This document shows positions 1-9,504 of a stretch of DNA of 12,689 bases, in pieces. This stretch comes from an uncultured Fidelibacterota bacterium (GTDB taxonomy: Bacteria > Marinisomatota > Marinisomatia > Marinisomatales > TCS55), in contig CAJWTA010000027.1 of NCBI GenBank assembly GCA_913046805.1, positions 1 to 12,689 on the forward strand, in the 5' to 3' direction. The stretch's first letter is position 1. Every line of letters begins with the position of its first letter. The position numbers were made by a program, and so were the translations under genes. The notes beneath the pieces are model-generated. The model did no database searches. It was not told the DNA's origin and was given only the letters and a program-made list of their open reading frames with translations.

Positions 1-1106
1 CTAAAAAATTTTGAAATACCTCCTATAAGCTCATTGGAATCCATCTTCATCCAAGCTAAACCTTTTGCATTATATTTTTTTACATAATCTGTAAGTTCGT
101 CGATATTCTTTCTAGAATATTTACTTCCTGACTTCACCACAATTGCTTTAACACAAGGCGACGATTTGAATGCATTAAAGTCTGATTCATCTGTTAGGTC
201 TTTTATATCAATTAATCGCATCTCAAATCTTGTATCAGGCTTATCTGTACCATAAATATTCATGGATTCTTCATAAGTTAATCTCGGAAATTTTTCTGGT
301 AAATCGATACCTGCTACAGAATTGAAAACGTGACGCGTTAAACCCTCCATCTCTTTGAAGATTACTTCTTCATCAATAAACGACATCTCAATATCGATTT
401 GAGTAAACTCGGGTTGCCTATCAGCTCTCAAATCCTCATCTCTAAAACATTTAACAATTTGAAAATATTTATCATATCCCGAAATCATTAACAATTGCTT
501 ATAAACTTGAGGAGATTGAGGAAGAGCATAAAATTTTCCATGGTGGACTCTGCTTGGGACTAAGTAATCCCTTGCTCCCTCAGGCGTTGATTTCATCAAA
601 ACTGGAGTTTCAATCTCAAAAAAATCTTGATTGGTTAAATAATTTCGAACTGCTTGATAGGTATTATGCCGTATTTTAATATTTCTTTGCAATTCTTCTG
701 TTCGAAGCTCAAGATATCTAAACTTTAGCCTTAAATCCTCTTCAGCGCTATCCCTATCAGAAATAATAAAAGGCAAAGGTTCTGCGTGGTTCAATACTTC
801 CATTTTGTTAACAGTAACTTCTATTTCACCCGTGGACATTTCTGGATTGATTGAGCGCTTATCTCTTTTAGAAACTACGCCAGAAATTGACAAGACATCT
901 TCCATTGATAATTTTTTTACTAATTCAAAGTCTCCATTGAAATTTTCTGAGTTAAAGACAATTTGTGTCTTCCCATACCTATCGCGAAGATCAATAAAAA
1001 CAACTTGTCCATGGAGACGTACGGTATTAACCCACCCATTTAAATTGACTGATTTTTCACAATCCTGGGATTTTAATTCACCGCATGTATGTGTTCTTAT
1101 ATCCAT
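1..1106 (-). CDS. aspS: Aspartyl-tRNA synthetase, N-terminal ~368 residues (partial, runs off left edge)
   Basis: Class II aminoacyl-tRNA synthetase that charges tRNA with aspartate in the cytoplasm. My translation starts MDIRTHTCGEL, the usual bacterial AspRS opening. An N-terminal OB-fold anticodon-binding domain follows (GWVNTVRLHGQVVFIDLRDR, about residues 24-43). Next come the class II core stretches ETPVLMKSTPEGARDYLVPS, the YALPQSPQ region and motif 2, FRDEDLRADRQPEFTQID. The frame continues into the bacterial-type GAD insertion domain (GTDKPDTRFEMRLIDI onward) and is open at base 1, with about 220 residues expected outside the window. No clear Shine-Dalgarno precedes the ATG. It lies 74 bases after atpC, beyond a weak hairpin, so it may be read through from the atp operon. 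Residue 32 is His where E. coli has Leu30, a position linked to tRNA discrimination (see findings). The family call is secure. Confidence 0.96.
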   Translation of the reverse strand, partial: MDIRTHTCGELKSQDCEKSVNLNGWVNTVRLHGQVVFIDLRDRYGKTQIVFNSENFNGDFELVKKLSMEDVLSISGVVSKRDKRSINPEMSTGEIEVTVNKMEVLNHAEPLPFIISDRDSAEEDLRLKFRYLELRTEELQRNIKIRHNTYQAVRNYLTNQDFFEIETPVLMKSTPEGARDYLVPSRVHHGKFYALPQSPQVYKQLLMISGYDKYFQIVKCFRDEDLRADRQPEFTQIDIEMSFIDEEVIFKEMEGLTRHVFNSVAGIDLPEKFPRLTYEESMNIYGTDKPDTRFEMRLIDIKDLTDESDFNAFKSSPCVKAIVVKSGSKYSRKNIDELTDYVKKYNAKGLAWMKMDSNELIGGISKFF

Positions 1107-1128
1107 AAATGAATTGGTTTAATTTATT

Positions 1129-1161
1129 AAAAAATTCTTGATACGCTAAATGTTTCAAGAA
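1129..1161 (-). terminator. Weak hairpin plus T-run after atpC
   Basis: On the minus strand a 7-bp stem (TTCTTGA / TCAAGAA, bases 1155-1161 with 1135-1141, 13-base loop) is followed at once by six T (1134-1129). It starts about 20 bases after the atpC stop, where a factor-independent terminator would sit. The stem has only two G-C pairs, so it would be leaky and might merely attenuate transcription into aspS. Confidence 0.4.
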
Positions 1162-1180
1162 AGAGGAAAGAAATAAGAAG

Positions 1181-1576
1181 TTATTTTTGAGAGATAGATA
1201 AGCGGTTCATAGCTCGAGCAAGAGATAGCTCTGCTCTCTTGGAATCTACACCTTCATTTGATTTTAAACGATCTTTTGCACGTTTCAATGAAGCTTCAGC
1301 TCGTTGCTTATCAATGCTTTCTGCTTTTTCAATAGTTTCAACAAGCAATTCAACTTTATTACCTGTGATCTCAGCGAACCCTCCGCTTGTAGCATAGATT
1401 AAGTCACTATTGTCCTTTGAAACTTTAATCTCCCCAAGGCTTAATGCAATGATCGCATCCCTGTGACCTGCGAGCACACCAAACAGTCCATCTACGCCAG
1501 GACAACGAAGATATGAAATATTTTCTTTTTTTAGTACTTCAGTTGGAGTAACAATTTCTAGGTTAAAAGTGCTCAT
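1181..1576 (-). CDS. atpC: F1Fo ATP synthase subunit epsilon
   Basis: Central-stalk subunit of F1 that joins gamma to the c-ring and can inhibit ATP hydrolysis through its C-terminal helices. At 131 residues it matches the family length. The N-terminal beta-sandwich (about 1-85) carries the expected LEIVTPTEV start, the GLFGVLAGH turn and an ATSGGFAEI strand. The C-terminal part (about 86-131) is a charged helical hairpin with two similar segments, KRAEASLKRAKDRL-like and KRAELSLARAMNRL, so both arms look present. It is the last gene of the atp set, 11 bases after atpD, with only a weak AGAG before its ATG. Nothing is truncated. Confidence 0.96.
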   Translation of the reverse strand: MSTFNLEIVTPTEVLKKENISYLRCPGVDGLFGVLAGHRDAIIALSLGEIKVSKDNSDLIYATSGGFAEITGNKVELLVETIEKAESIDKQRAEASLKRAKDRLKSNEGVDSKRAELSLARAMNRLSISQK

Positions 1577-1587
1577 AAAAAACTCTA

Positions 1588-3937
<2,350 letters not shown>

Positions 3938-3940
3938 AGT

Positions 3941-5464
3941 TTATGAATCAAACCCTTCGGCAAAAGATGATATTGCTTTATCAAGAGTCGCACTTAATTC
4001 ATCGGAGATAGATCCTTCTTTGACTATTGCTTTCAATTCTTCGGAATTATTTGCTTCAAGGTAGTCAAAGAGATTTGATTCAAATTCTGATACTTTTTCA
4101 GCTGGTACAGAATCAATATATCCCTTTGAAGCTGCAAAAATTATTGCAACCTGCTTTTCAACAGGCATTGGTACATATTGACCCTGCTTCAATATCTCTA
4201 CCATACGCTCACCTCGCGTCAATTGCGCTTGAGTGTTTTTATCTAGATCTGAGCCAAATTTTGCAAAAGCCTCTAACTCACGATATTGAGCTAAATCGAG
4301 ACGAAGCGTACCCGCTACACCTTTCATAGCTTTAATTTGCGCATTTCCTCCTACTCTAGAAACAGATATCCCAACATCTATAGCTGGTCTGACACCAGAA
4401 TTGAAAAGATTTTTCTCTAAATAGATTTGTCCATCTGTAATTGAAATTACGTTTGTAGGAATGTATGCAGAAACATCTCCTTCTTGCGTTTCAATGATAG
4501 GCAGAGCTGTAAGAGATCCACCACCTAGATCCTCCGAAAGTTTAGACGCTCTTTCTAAAAGCCTACTATGCAAGTAAAACACATCTCCTGGAAAGGCTTC
4601 TCTTCCAGGTGGTCTTCTTAGAACTAAAGACATTTGTCTATAGGCAACTGCTTGTTTGGATAAATCATCGTAAATAATCAGAGCATCTTTACCATTATCT
4701 CTAAAATGCTCTCCCATCGCGCAGCCTGAATACGGAGCTATGTATTGCAATGGCGCTTCATCTGATGCACTAGCAGAAACTACGGTTGTATAGTCCATTG
4801 CTCCATTGGCCTCTAACTCAGAAACGATTGAAGCTACTGTTGAAGCTTTTTGACCAATGGCAACATATATGCAATAAACCGGTGAATCTGTTTCATGGGT
4901 ATACTTTTGATTAATTATTGCATCGACGGCAACAGCTGTTTTTCCGGTTTGACGATCACCGATAATTAATTCTCTTTGACCGCGCCCTATGGGAATCATA
5001 CTGTCTACTGCCTTAATTCCAGTCTGAAGAGGCTGGTTAACTGGAGACCGCGACATAACACCCAATGCTTTTCGTTCGATAGGTAAAAAGTCTTTTGTTT
5101 CAATGGCACCTTTACCATCAATAGGTTGGCCTAATGGATTAACTACGCGACCCAACATTGCATTTCCAACTGGTACCTCAACAACTTTTCCGGTGCGCTT
5201 TGCAAGATCACCTTCTTTTACATGGCTAGATTCTCCAAAAAGAACAACACCTACATTATCATCCTCAAGATTAAGAGCCATGCCGTAAACACCATTGGGG
5301 AGCTCAACTAGTTCAGAGCTCATTACTTTTTCAAGGCCTGAAACACGAGCAACACCATCACCAATCTCGATTACTTCTCCGACCTCTGAAACATCAACTG
5401 ATAGATCGAACTTCTCTATCTGCTCTTTAAGTAATGCAGCTATATTTTCGGTTTTAATTTCCAT
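3941..5464 (-). CDS. atpA: F1Fo ATP synthase subunit alpha
   Basis: Non-catalytic nucleotide-binding subunit of F1 that alternates with beta and supplies the arginine finger to each catalytic site. It is 507 residues, normal for bacteria. The N-terminal region (1-30) is the helix that meets the delta subunit, then comes a beta-barrel to about 95. Walker A is GDRQTGKT (169-176), a Walker B strand is ALIIYDD (261-267), and the signature [11 protein letters not shown] ends in the arginine finger R370, followed by VGG. The C-terminal helical domain carries the expected [18 protein letters not shown] stretch (391-408). The start ATG has the purine-rich AGAAAGAA upstream. It follows atpH by 14 bases and precedes atpG by 3. 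Confidence 0.98.
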   Translation of the reverse strand: MEIKTENIAALLKEQIEKFDLSVDVSEVGEVIEIGDGVARVSGLEKVMSSELVELPNGVYGMALNLEDDNVGVVLFGESSHVKEGDLAKRTGKVVEVPVGNAMLGRVVNPLGQPIDGKGAIETKDFLPIERKALGVMSRSPVNQPLQTGIKAVDSMIPIGRGQRELIIGDRQTGKTAVAVDAIINQKYTHETDSPVYCIYVAIGQKASTVASIVSELEANGAMDYTTVVSASASDEAPLQYIAPYSGCAMGEHFRDNGKDALIIYDDLSKQAVAYRQMSLVLRRPPGREAFPGDVFYLHSRLLERASKLSEDLGGGSLTALPIIETQEGDVSAYIPTNVISITDGQIYLEKNLFNSGVRPAIDVGISVSRVGGNAQIKAMKGVAGTLRLDLAQYRELEAFAKFGSDLDKNTQAQLTRGERMVEILKQGQYVPMPVEKQVAIIFAASKGYIDSVPAEKVSEFESNLFDYLEANNSEELKAIVKEGSISDELSATLDKAISSFAEGFDS

Positions 5465-5478
5465 AGTTTCTTTCTAAG

Positions 5479-6021
5479 CTATTTTGCGCCTAACATTTTA
5501 TGGCGCAGTTTATTTAAATGATTTTTTAAGGTAGCATCTATCAGTTCATTTCCAACTCTTAATCTTATTCCACCTAAAAGTTCTGGATTAATGTGAAATG
5601 AAATTTCTGAATTTTTATTTAATGCTTTATCAAGCATAGATTTGAACTCACTTCTTTTGTCCTCGCTGATGTCATGAGATATATCAGCAGAAACATTAAC
5701 AACGTTTTTCTTTTCAAAAAGCAAAGTGTTATAATGTTTTTCTAAAAGTGGGATCAACTTCACAATATTCTCTTTTTCAATCATTGCGATAAATTCAATT
5801 ACAATAGCGTCACATTTTTGTGAAAAAATTGCATTTATTGCTTTTGATTTATCGGAACTTGAAACTCTTTTAGATAAAAGAAATGATCTGAATTCAGGCA
5901 AATTTTTAATCGAATTGGATAAAAAAGATAGGGAGTTTTTCACATCCGTTTCAGAATTTGATTCAGTTGCAACATTAAAAATAGCTACTGAATACTGCTT
6001 AGCTTTTTGCTCAAGCTTCAT
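5479..6021 (-). CDS. atpH: F1Fo ATP synthase subunit delta (OSCP-type)
   Basis: Peripheral-stalk cap that holds the top of F1 to the b subunits. At 180 residues it is typical. The N-terminal helical domain begins with the usual AKQYSVAIFNVA pattern. The C-terminal domain has the family signature around LLGGIRLRVGNELIDATLKNHLNKL (about 148-172). The sequence between is divergent and rich in Ser and Lys, as usual for this fast-evolving subunit. Its start overlaps the 3' end of atpF by 11 bases, with no separate Shine-Dalgarno visible, suggesting translational coupling to atpF. Confidence 0.94.
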   Translation of the reverse strand: MKLEQKAKQYSVAIFNVATESNSETDVKNSLSFLSNSIKNLPEFRSFLLSKRVSSSDKSKAINAIFSQKCDAIVIEFIAMIEKENIVKLIPLLEKHYNTLLFEKKNVVNVSADISHDISEDKRSEFKSMLDKALNKNSEISFHINPELLGGIRLRVGNELIDATLKNHLNKLRHKMLGAK

Positions 6022-6556
6022 ATTGCTTAATTTTATTCAGCGATTCTTCAATTAAAGAAGCATTGTCTTTTTCGTTGATATTTTTATCAATCAATTTTTC
6101 AGCAACGGAAATCGATAAATCAACAACCTCTTTTTTAATCTCTGATATTGCCTTATCCTTTTCGGCTTTAATCTGCAACTTCGCATCTTCTTTAATTTTA
6201 TTTGCCTCTTCTTTAGCTTTGGCTAAAGTGTCGTCTTTGATTTTTTCAGCTGCAACTTTACCATCAGAAAGAATAGATTGAGCGTCTGTGCGAGCTTTAG
6301 TAATAATTGCTTCAGACTCAATATTTATTTTTTCAAGTTCCTCTCTGGCAGTCTTAGCATCACTCAAAGAACTTTTAATCAGATTTTCTCTTTCCTCTAA
6401 CATGCTAAGCAGAGGTTTCCACGCAAATTTTGCCAGAACATAAAAGAGCAACAAAAATGTTATTATTGTCCATATATAGAGTCCAGGCGTAACAGCGGTC
6501 AATGGATTTTTACCTCCACTAGATTCAGCAAATATAGCTATCAATAAAAAATTCAC
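6011..6556 (-). CDS. atpF: F1Fo ATP synthase subunit b (peripheral stalk)
   Basis: Dimeric stator stalk linking the membrane a subunit to delta and F1. At 181 residues it has a hydrophobic N-terminal stretch, then GLYIWTIITFLLLFYVLAKFAWKPLL (25-50), the single membrane anchor with the typical KFAWKP exit. A long Lys/Glu/Ala-rich coiled coil (about 55-150) and a short C-terminal domain follow. The first codon is GTG. AGGAA lies 6 bases upstream (6563-6567), which supports that start, and an upstream ATG is followed immediately by TGA. Only one b-type gene is present, so the stalk is probably a homodimer. The residues before the anchor (MNFLLIAIFAESSGG) could be an N-terminal hydrophobic extension of the kind seen in FCB-type b subunits. 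Confidence 0.93.
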   Translation of the reverse strand: MNFLLIAIFAESSGGKNPLTAVTPGLYIWTIITFLLLFYVLAKFAWKPLLSMLEERENLIKSSLSDAKTAREELEKINIESEAIITKARTDAQSILSDGKVAAEKIKDDTLAKAKEEANKIKEDAKLQIKAEKDKAISEIKKEVVDLSISVAEKLIDKNINEKDNASLIEESLNKIKQYEA

Positions 6557-6562
6557 ATTAAT

Positions 6563-6567
6563 TTCCT
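6563..6567 (-). promoter_or_regulatory. Ribosome binding site deciding the GTG start of atpF
   Basis: AGGAA on the minus strand, 6 bases before GTG at 6556. It favours this non-ATG start because no in-frame ATG is available before the membrane anchor. Confidence 0.6.
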
Positions 6568-6589
6568 ATATTATTTGTTTTATTGAGAA

Positions 6590-6805
6590 TTAAAGAACTA
6601 GCATTAAAAAAGCAAAAACCTCTGCAAGAATAGCCACACCCTCTAATAGAAAAAGAGGAAGGTTGATTGCGCCAGTGATTTTATCAGCTGCTTCAGGCTG
6701 TCGCGCAATGCTTTCTGCTGCTGCGGTAGCAAATTTGCCAATACCCATAGCAGCACCAATAACTATTAATCCTAAACCGATTGGAAGTAGTGTTGTAGGT
6801 TCCAT
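6590..6805 (-). CDS. atpE: F1Fo ATP synthase subunit c (rotor ring)
   Basis: Hairpin proteolipid that forms the rotating c-ring and carries the ion across the membrane. It is 71 residues with two membrane helices (about 5-33 and 46-71) joined by the conserved polar loop ARQPEA (34-39). The ion-binding carboxylate is E55, 20 residues after R35, the same spacing as Arg41 to Asp61 in E. coli. The glutamine and Glu-Ser pair seen in sodium-binding rings are absent (Ile at the Gln position, Gly after E55), so proton coupling is more likely. A second glutamate, E62, lies seven residues on, on the same helix face, and is unusual. AAGGA (6816-6820) sits 10 bases before the ATG, one of the better ribosome binding sites in the window, fitting the need for many copies of c. 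Confidence 0.96.
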   Translation of the reverse strand: MEPTTLLPIGLGLIVIGAAMGIGKFATAAAESIARQPEAADKITGAINLPLFLLEGVAILAEVFAFLMLVL

Positions 6806-6815
6806 TTTATTTATT

Positions 6816-6820
6816 TCCTT
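6816..6820 (-). promoter_or_regulatory. Ribosome binding site of atpE
   Basis: AAGGA 10 bases before the atpE ATG, in a 23-base gap rich in A and T. It stands out because most genes here have little or no Shine-Dalgarno. Confidence 0.55.
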
Positions 6821-6828
6821 ATTTTATT

Positions 6829-7743
6829 TTAATGATGAACGTTAATTGCCATCCCAATGAAGACAGCTGTTAAAAGTGTAAAAACATATGCTTGAACAAG
6901 AACTACGATAATTTCAAGTCCAGAAATTGCGGTAGCCATAGGAACTGAGATCAATGCAACCCCTATACCAGCTAATGCTGATTGAAATTTATCCGCAAAA
7001 ATTGAAGTTAGAGATAAAAGTGCTAGGATAGCAATGTGGCCTCCTGTCATATTAGCCGCCAATCTCATGGTTAGAGCAAAAGGCTTAACTATCATACCCA
7101 TTAATTCAATCGGAATTAATAGAAAATATATGGGCCATGCTAGACCGTGAGGAACAAGGTTTTTCCAATGCTTAATAAATCCATGAGCTTTTGTACCAGC
7201 TACAATGATTGCGAAAAATGTGATTGTAGCTAGAGCGGCAGTTACTTGAAAATTTCCTGTTGCGGTAGCACCGCCCTTTGTAAGTGAATAAAGAAAAGAA
7301 GAGTCAGTTAAACCCGAATATTTTGCAAGTCCTATTGTATCAAAAATAGGAACCATCCCAATCCCATTTGCAAAGAGTATAAAAAAGAAAAAGGTTAAAA
7401 CAAGAGGTGTCCACGTATTAACCCACTTCGGACCAACATTTGGTAAAACAATTGAATCTCTTATGAATTGAACGATCGCCTCAATCGCGCTAGAGGCTTT
7501 TGAGGGATTATATGTTGTTTGGCGCAAATATTTTCGAACTGGAATGATTATCGAAAGCGACACCAAAATAGATACTATCCATAACATAAACACGTGTTTA
7601 GTGATAGACATATCTACACCAAAAATTTCATTAATCTTAATAATGGGTTTTTCTATGCTTGAATTAGAAACATGGGAAATGAGGTATTCAGCAACCTGTT
7701 CGGTTACGCTTTTATCCACAAGCTTTTCGCCACCTAAAATCAT
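6829..7743 (-). CDS. atpB: F1Fo ATP synthase subunit a (proton channel)
   Basis: Membrane stator subunit that forms the two proton half-channels against the c-ring. It is 304 residues, longer than E. coli (271), with extra sequence in the N-terminal region and in the loop near 133-165 (GGATATGN), as in FCB-type proteins. Membrane segments are visible around 50-70, 112-132, 166-184, 203-222, 226-248 and 258-300. The essential arginine is R227 in MRLAANMTGGH, and Q284 matches E. coli Gln252. H236 occupies the E. coli Glu219 place and E277 the His245 place, a reciprocal swap known from mitochondrial and related subunits. Its ATG overlaps the TGA of the AtpI-like gene (ATGA), so translation is probably coupled. 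No clear Shine-Dalgarno. Confidence 0.96.
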   Translation of the reverse strand: MILGGEKLVDKSVTEQVAEYLISHVSNSSIEKPIIKINEIFGVDMSITKHVFMLWIVSILVSLSIIIPVRKYLRQTTYNPSKASSAIEAIVQFIRDSIVLPNVGPKWVNTWTPLVLTFFFFILFANGIGMVPIFDTIGLAKYSGLTDSSFLYSLTKGGATATGNFQVTAALATITFFAIIVAGTKAHGFIKHWKNLVPHGLAWPIYFLLIPIELMGMIVKPFALTMRLAANMTGGHIAILALLSLTSIFADKFQSALAGIGVALISVPMATAISGLEIIVVLVQAYVFTLLTAVFIGMAINVHH

Positions 7744-8111
7744 TTATATATTTTTGTTTTGTTGTTAAAAAATGAACCAATAATCATTGCTTCTAATGCA
7801 TGAAACAATATAAACGAGCATAAAAAACTAAACACAAATATGCGTGTGTTAAAAGCATAAAAGTAAATAATTGCCAATAAAAAAGGAGCAAAGAATGCCA
7901 TTTTGAAAATGAAACCATAAATTAAAATTTTCGTAGACTGAATCGGGTCATTTTTTTTAGAATTTAAGTAAAGGTAGCTTTCAATTATATATACAAAAAA
8001 AGGGGTTAGGCTTCCTAAAAAAATTTCAAATACATTCTGATCGAATAAAAGACTACCAAACATTAGGATTACAAACTCTAAATAAAAAAAAATTCTAAAA
8101 AATTTATTCAT
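7740..8111 (-). CDS. Small membrane protein in the AtpI position (AtpI-like, tentative)
   Basis: A 123-residue protein with four hydrophobic segments (about 5-22, 27-47, 62-83 and 90-112), consistent with a four-helix integral membrane protein. A lysine in the third helix (YGFIFKMAFFAP) resembles the basic residue many AtpI-type proteins carry there. The last helix contains FHALEAMIIGSFF, with a glutamate. It overlaps AtpZ and atpB by 4 bases on each side (ATGA), exactly where atpI sits in many atp operons. AtpI proteins help assemble the c-ring and may take part in magnesium supply. Sequence similarity is too faint to be sure, so the functional call rests on size, topology and position. It is strongly rich in Phe, Ile and Lys, more AT-biased than its neighbours. 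Confidence 0.6.
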   Translation of the reverse strand: MNKFFRIFFYLEFVILMFGSLLFDQNVFEIFLGSLTPFFVYIIESYLYLNSKKNDPIQSTKILIYGFIFKMAFFAPFLLAIIYFYAFNTRIFVFSFLCSFILFHALEAMIIGSFFNNKTKIYK

Positions 8112-8344
8112 TTATTGATAAAATTATACAACCCATAAAAACCTATCACAAGACCAAGCACGATACCTAAAGTCATAAATGTGGGGAAACTTGAAAAGTA
8201 ATCATCTAAAAAATAACCTCCCATTGAAAAAATAATAAGCGAACCAATTAAGGAGTATGAGGCGCTAGCTGCCGGGGCTGATTTTCTTAAAATACGCTGA
8301 AATTCATTCAAAGCTTTTCGAATGAAGTCATCATTTTTTGACAT
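8108..8344 (-). CDS. atpZ: AtpZ-like F1Fo ATP synthase accessory protein
   Basis: A 78-residue protein with a charged N-terminal region (1-23) and two membrane helices (about 29-46 and 54-75). They are joined by a short turn with the family-typical pattern GGYFLDDYFSSFPTFMTLG, then GLVIGFYGLYNFI. This pattern matches the AtpZ/ATPase_gene1 family at the head of many atp operons, thought to act with AtpI in c-ring assembly or magnesium handling. Its stop overlaps the start of the AtpI-like gene (ATGA). It begins 17 bases after the bactofilin stop, with no strong Shine-Dalgarno. The family call is good; the precise function is not settled even in studied species. Confidence 0.8.
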   Translation of the reverse strand: MSKNDDFIRKALNEFQRILRKSAPAASASYSLIGSLIIFSMGGYFLDDYFSSFPTFMTLGIVLGLVIGFYGLYNFINK

Positions 8345-8361
8345 ATTTAGTACGTCTACAG

Positions 8362-8724
8362 CTAGCCGTCTTTATTTGCTTGTTTTTCATTGTCAACCAT
8401 AACACAGTGTCCCTGAAATTGTGCACCTTCTTCAATGACAAGAGTCCTGTAAACTAAATCTCCTTTGAGGTTGCATTCAGAGCCTAAGATTGCTCTATTT
8501 TCAACGCGCACGTTCCCATCTACCATTCCACCAATTTGCGAATCGTTTGCTTGTACATTGCCATGCACTTCTCCTCCTCGAGCTATGCGGACTGGACCTT
8601 CAGAAACTACATCGCCAAAAACCTTTCCATATACAGCAACACCTCCTTGACATGTAACATTTCCTTGAATGACAGCATCTGAACCGATCATTGTATGTAC
8701 ATCTTTGTAATCGTTTTTTCCCAT
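8362..8724 (-). CDS. Bactofilin (polymer-forming cytoskeletal protein)
   Basis: Bactofilins polymerise without nucleotide into filaments under the inner membrane and position cell-wall enzymes or segregation proteins. The 120-residue sequence is almost entirely the bactofilin (DUF583) core. Short repeating strands with regular glycines form a right-handed beta-helix: MIGSDAVIQGNV, VYGKVFGDVVSEGPVRIARGG, VHGNVQANDSQIGG and VDGNVRVENRAILG (about 12-108). Flexible polar tails lie at both ends (MGKNDYKD at the start, DNEKQANKDG at the end). No membrane helix is present. It starts 3 bases after the M23 peptidase gene and ends 17 before atpZ. Bactofilin next to an M23 enzyme is a known functional pairing. 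No defect seen. Confidence 0.93.
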   Translation of the reverse strand: MGKNDYKDVHTMIGSDAVIQGNVTCQGGVAVYGKVFGDVVSEGPVRIARGGEVHGNVQANDSQIGGMVDGNVRVENRAILGSECNLKGDLVYRTLVIEEGAQFQGHCVMVDNEKQANKDG

Positions 8725-8727
8725 AAT

Positions 8728-9504
8728 TTATTTCACACTAATGTTAGTTTTGTTTAGTTCTGGAAAATATAATAGTGGATCAACCGGTTTTCCATCTTTC
8801 CAAATCTCAAAATGAAGATGAGGTCCAGAGCTTATTCCTGAATTTCCAGAGGTTGAAATTACATCACCCCGCTTTACTTTATCATATACTTTAACCAAAA
8901 TTAATTCATTATGACCGTAATATGTAAAGTATTCATTTCCATGATAAATTATCACCAAGTTTCCCAGTTCAGTCGTCCAGCCAGAAAATACAACTTGACC
9001 CGAGGCGGAAGCCATCACAGGCTGCCCAATTGGAGCAGCAATATCAACTCCATAATGTTCTCGCATTGCATCTTCGCTTGAAACAACCATGTCCTGTGTC
9101 ATAACGCCATCAATTGGAAGCAAAGAAGGTACATTGTTAAGGTAAGATAGCTTAATAGGGTAGTCATTCATCATCTCAGTTAATCGCGTTTCAGAAGAAT
9201 CGCTTTCACCTAAATCCATACCCAAAGCTTTTTGCACTACTATCTCCATCTGCTTCATTCTTTCCAGGTCTCGATATAACTCAAGGACCTCAACCCTCTC
9301 ACCAATAACATCGTTATATCTAGTTTCCATCTTTGAATAATTTATTGAACGAGGAATAAGGTATGCATAAGAAATAGAAACTCCTAAGATCATAAAAATT
9401 GTAAAAATAATGATAAATAAGGTTCCATTTCTTGATAATGAAAATCGCCTGCTCTCACCATCGTGATCAGGAACAATTAAAAAAGTATATCGACTCGGTT
9501 TCAT
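8728..9504 (-). CDS. Membrane-anchored M23 (LytM) peptidoglycan endopeptidase
   Basis: Zinc peptidase that cuts or regulates cutting of cell-wall peptide bridges, acting in the periplasm. Of 258 residues, 1-28 are cytoplasmic and basic, 29-50 form one membrane helix (IIIFTIFMILGVSISYAYLI), and about 55-95 form a predicted coiled coil. The LytM domain (about 147-247) has all active residues: H150 and D154 (HYGVD), H198 (YYGH), and H229/H231 (GPHLHFE). It is therefore likely active rather than a degenerate regulator. The gene begins directly after the parB stop (TAAATG) and ends 3 bases before the bactofilin, suggesting tight co-expression. Its closest functional analogues are bactofilin-partner hydrolases. 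The substrate bond cannot be told from sequence. Confidence 0.93.
   Translation of the reverse strand: MKPSRYTFLIVPDHDGESRRFSLSRNGTLFIIIFTIFMILGVSISYAYLIPRSINYSKMETRYNDVIGERVEVLELYRDLERMKQMEIVVQKALGMDLGESDSSETRLTEMMNDYPIKLSYLNNVPSLLPIDGVMTQDMVVSSEDAMREHYGVDIAAPIGQPVMASASGQVVFSGWTTELGNLVIIYHGNEYFTYYGHNELILVKVYDKVKRGDVISTSGNSGISSGPHLHFEIWKDGKPVDPLLYFPELNKTNISVK

Noticed and set aside
805..1122. Plus-strand open frame of 105 codons opposite aspS
   Set aside because: It is the antisense of conserved aspS codons. The same applies to the other plus-strand frames at 1569-1826, 3801-4064, 4027-4329, 7544-7768, 9557-9790 and 10788-11012, none of which resembles a protein family.
7587..7600. 14-bp perfect palindrome TAAACACGTGTTTA, with the CACGTG core of parS
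   Set aside because: Flanking half-sites do not match the parS consensus, it lies inside atpB codons, and about 0.8 palindromes of this length are expected by chance.
6563..7720. Possible replication origin in the atp region
   Set aside because: Only one perfect DnaA box, a few one-mismatch boxes scattered inside genes, and no intergenic AT-rich stretch longer than about 75 bases.
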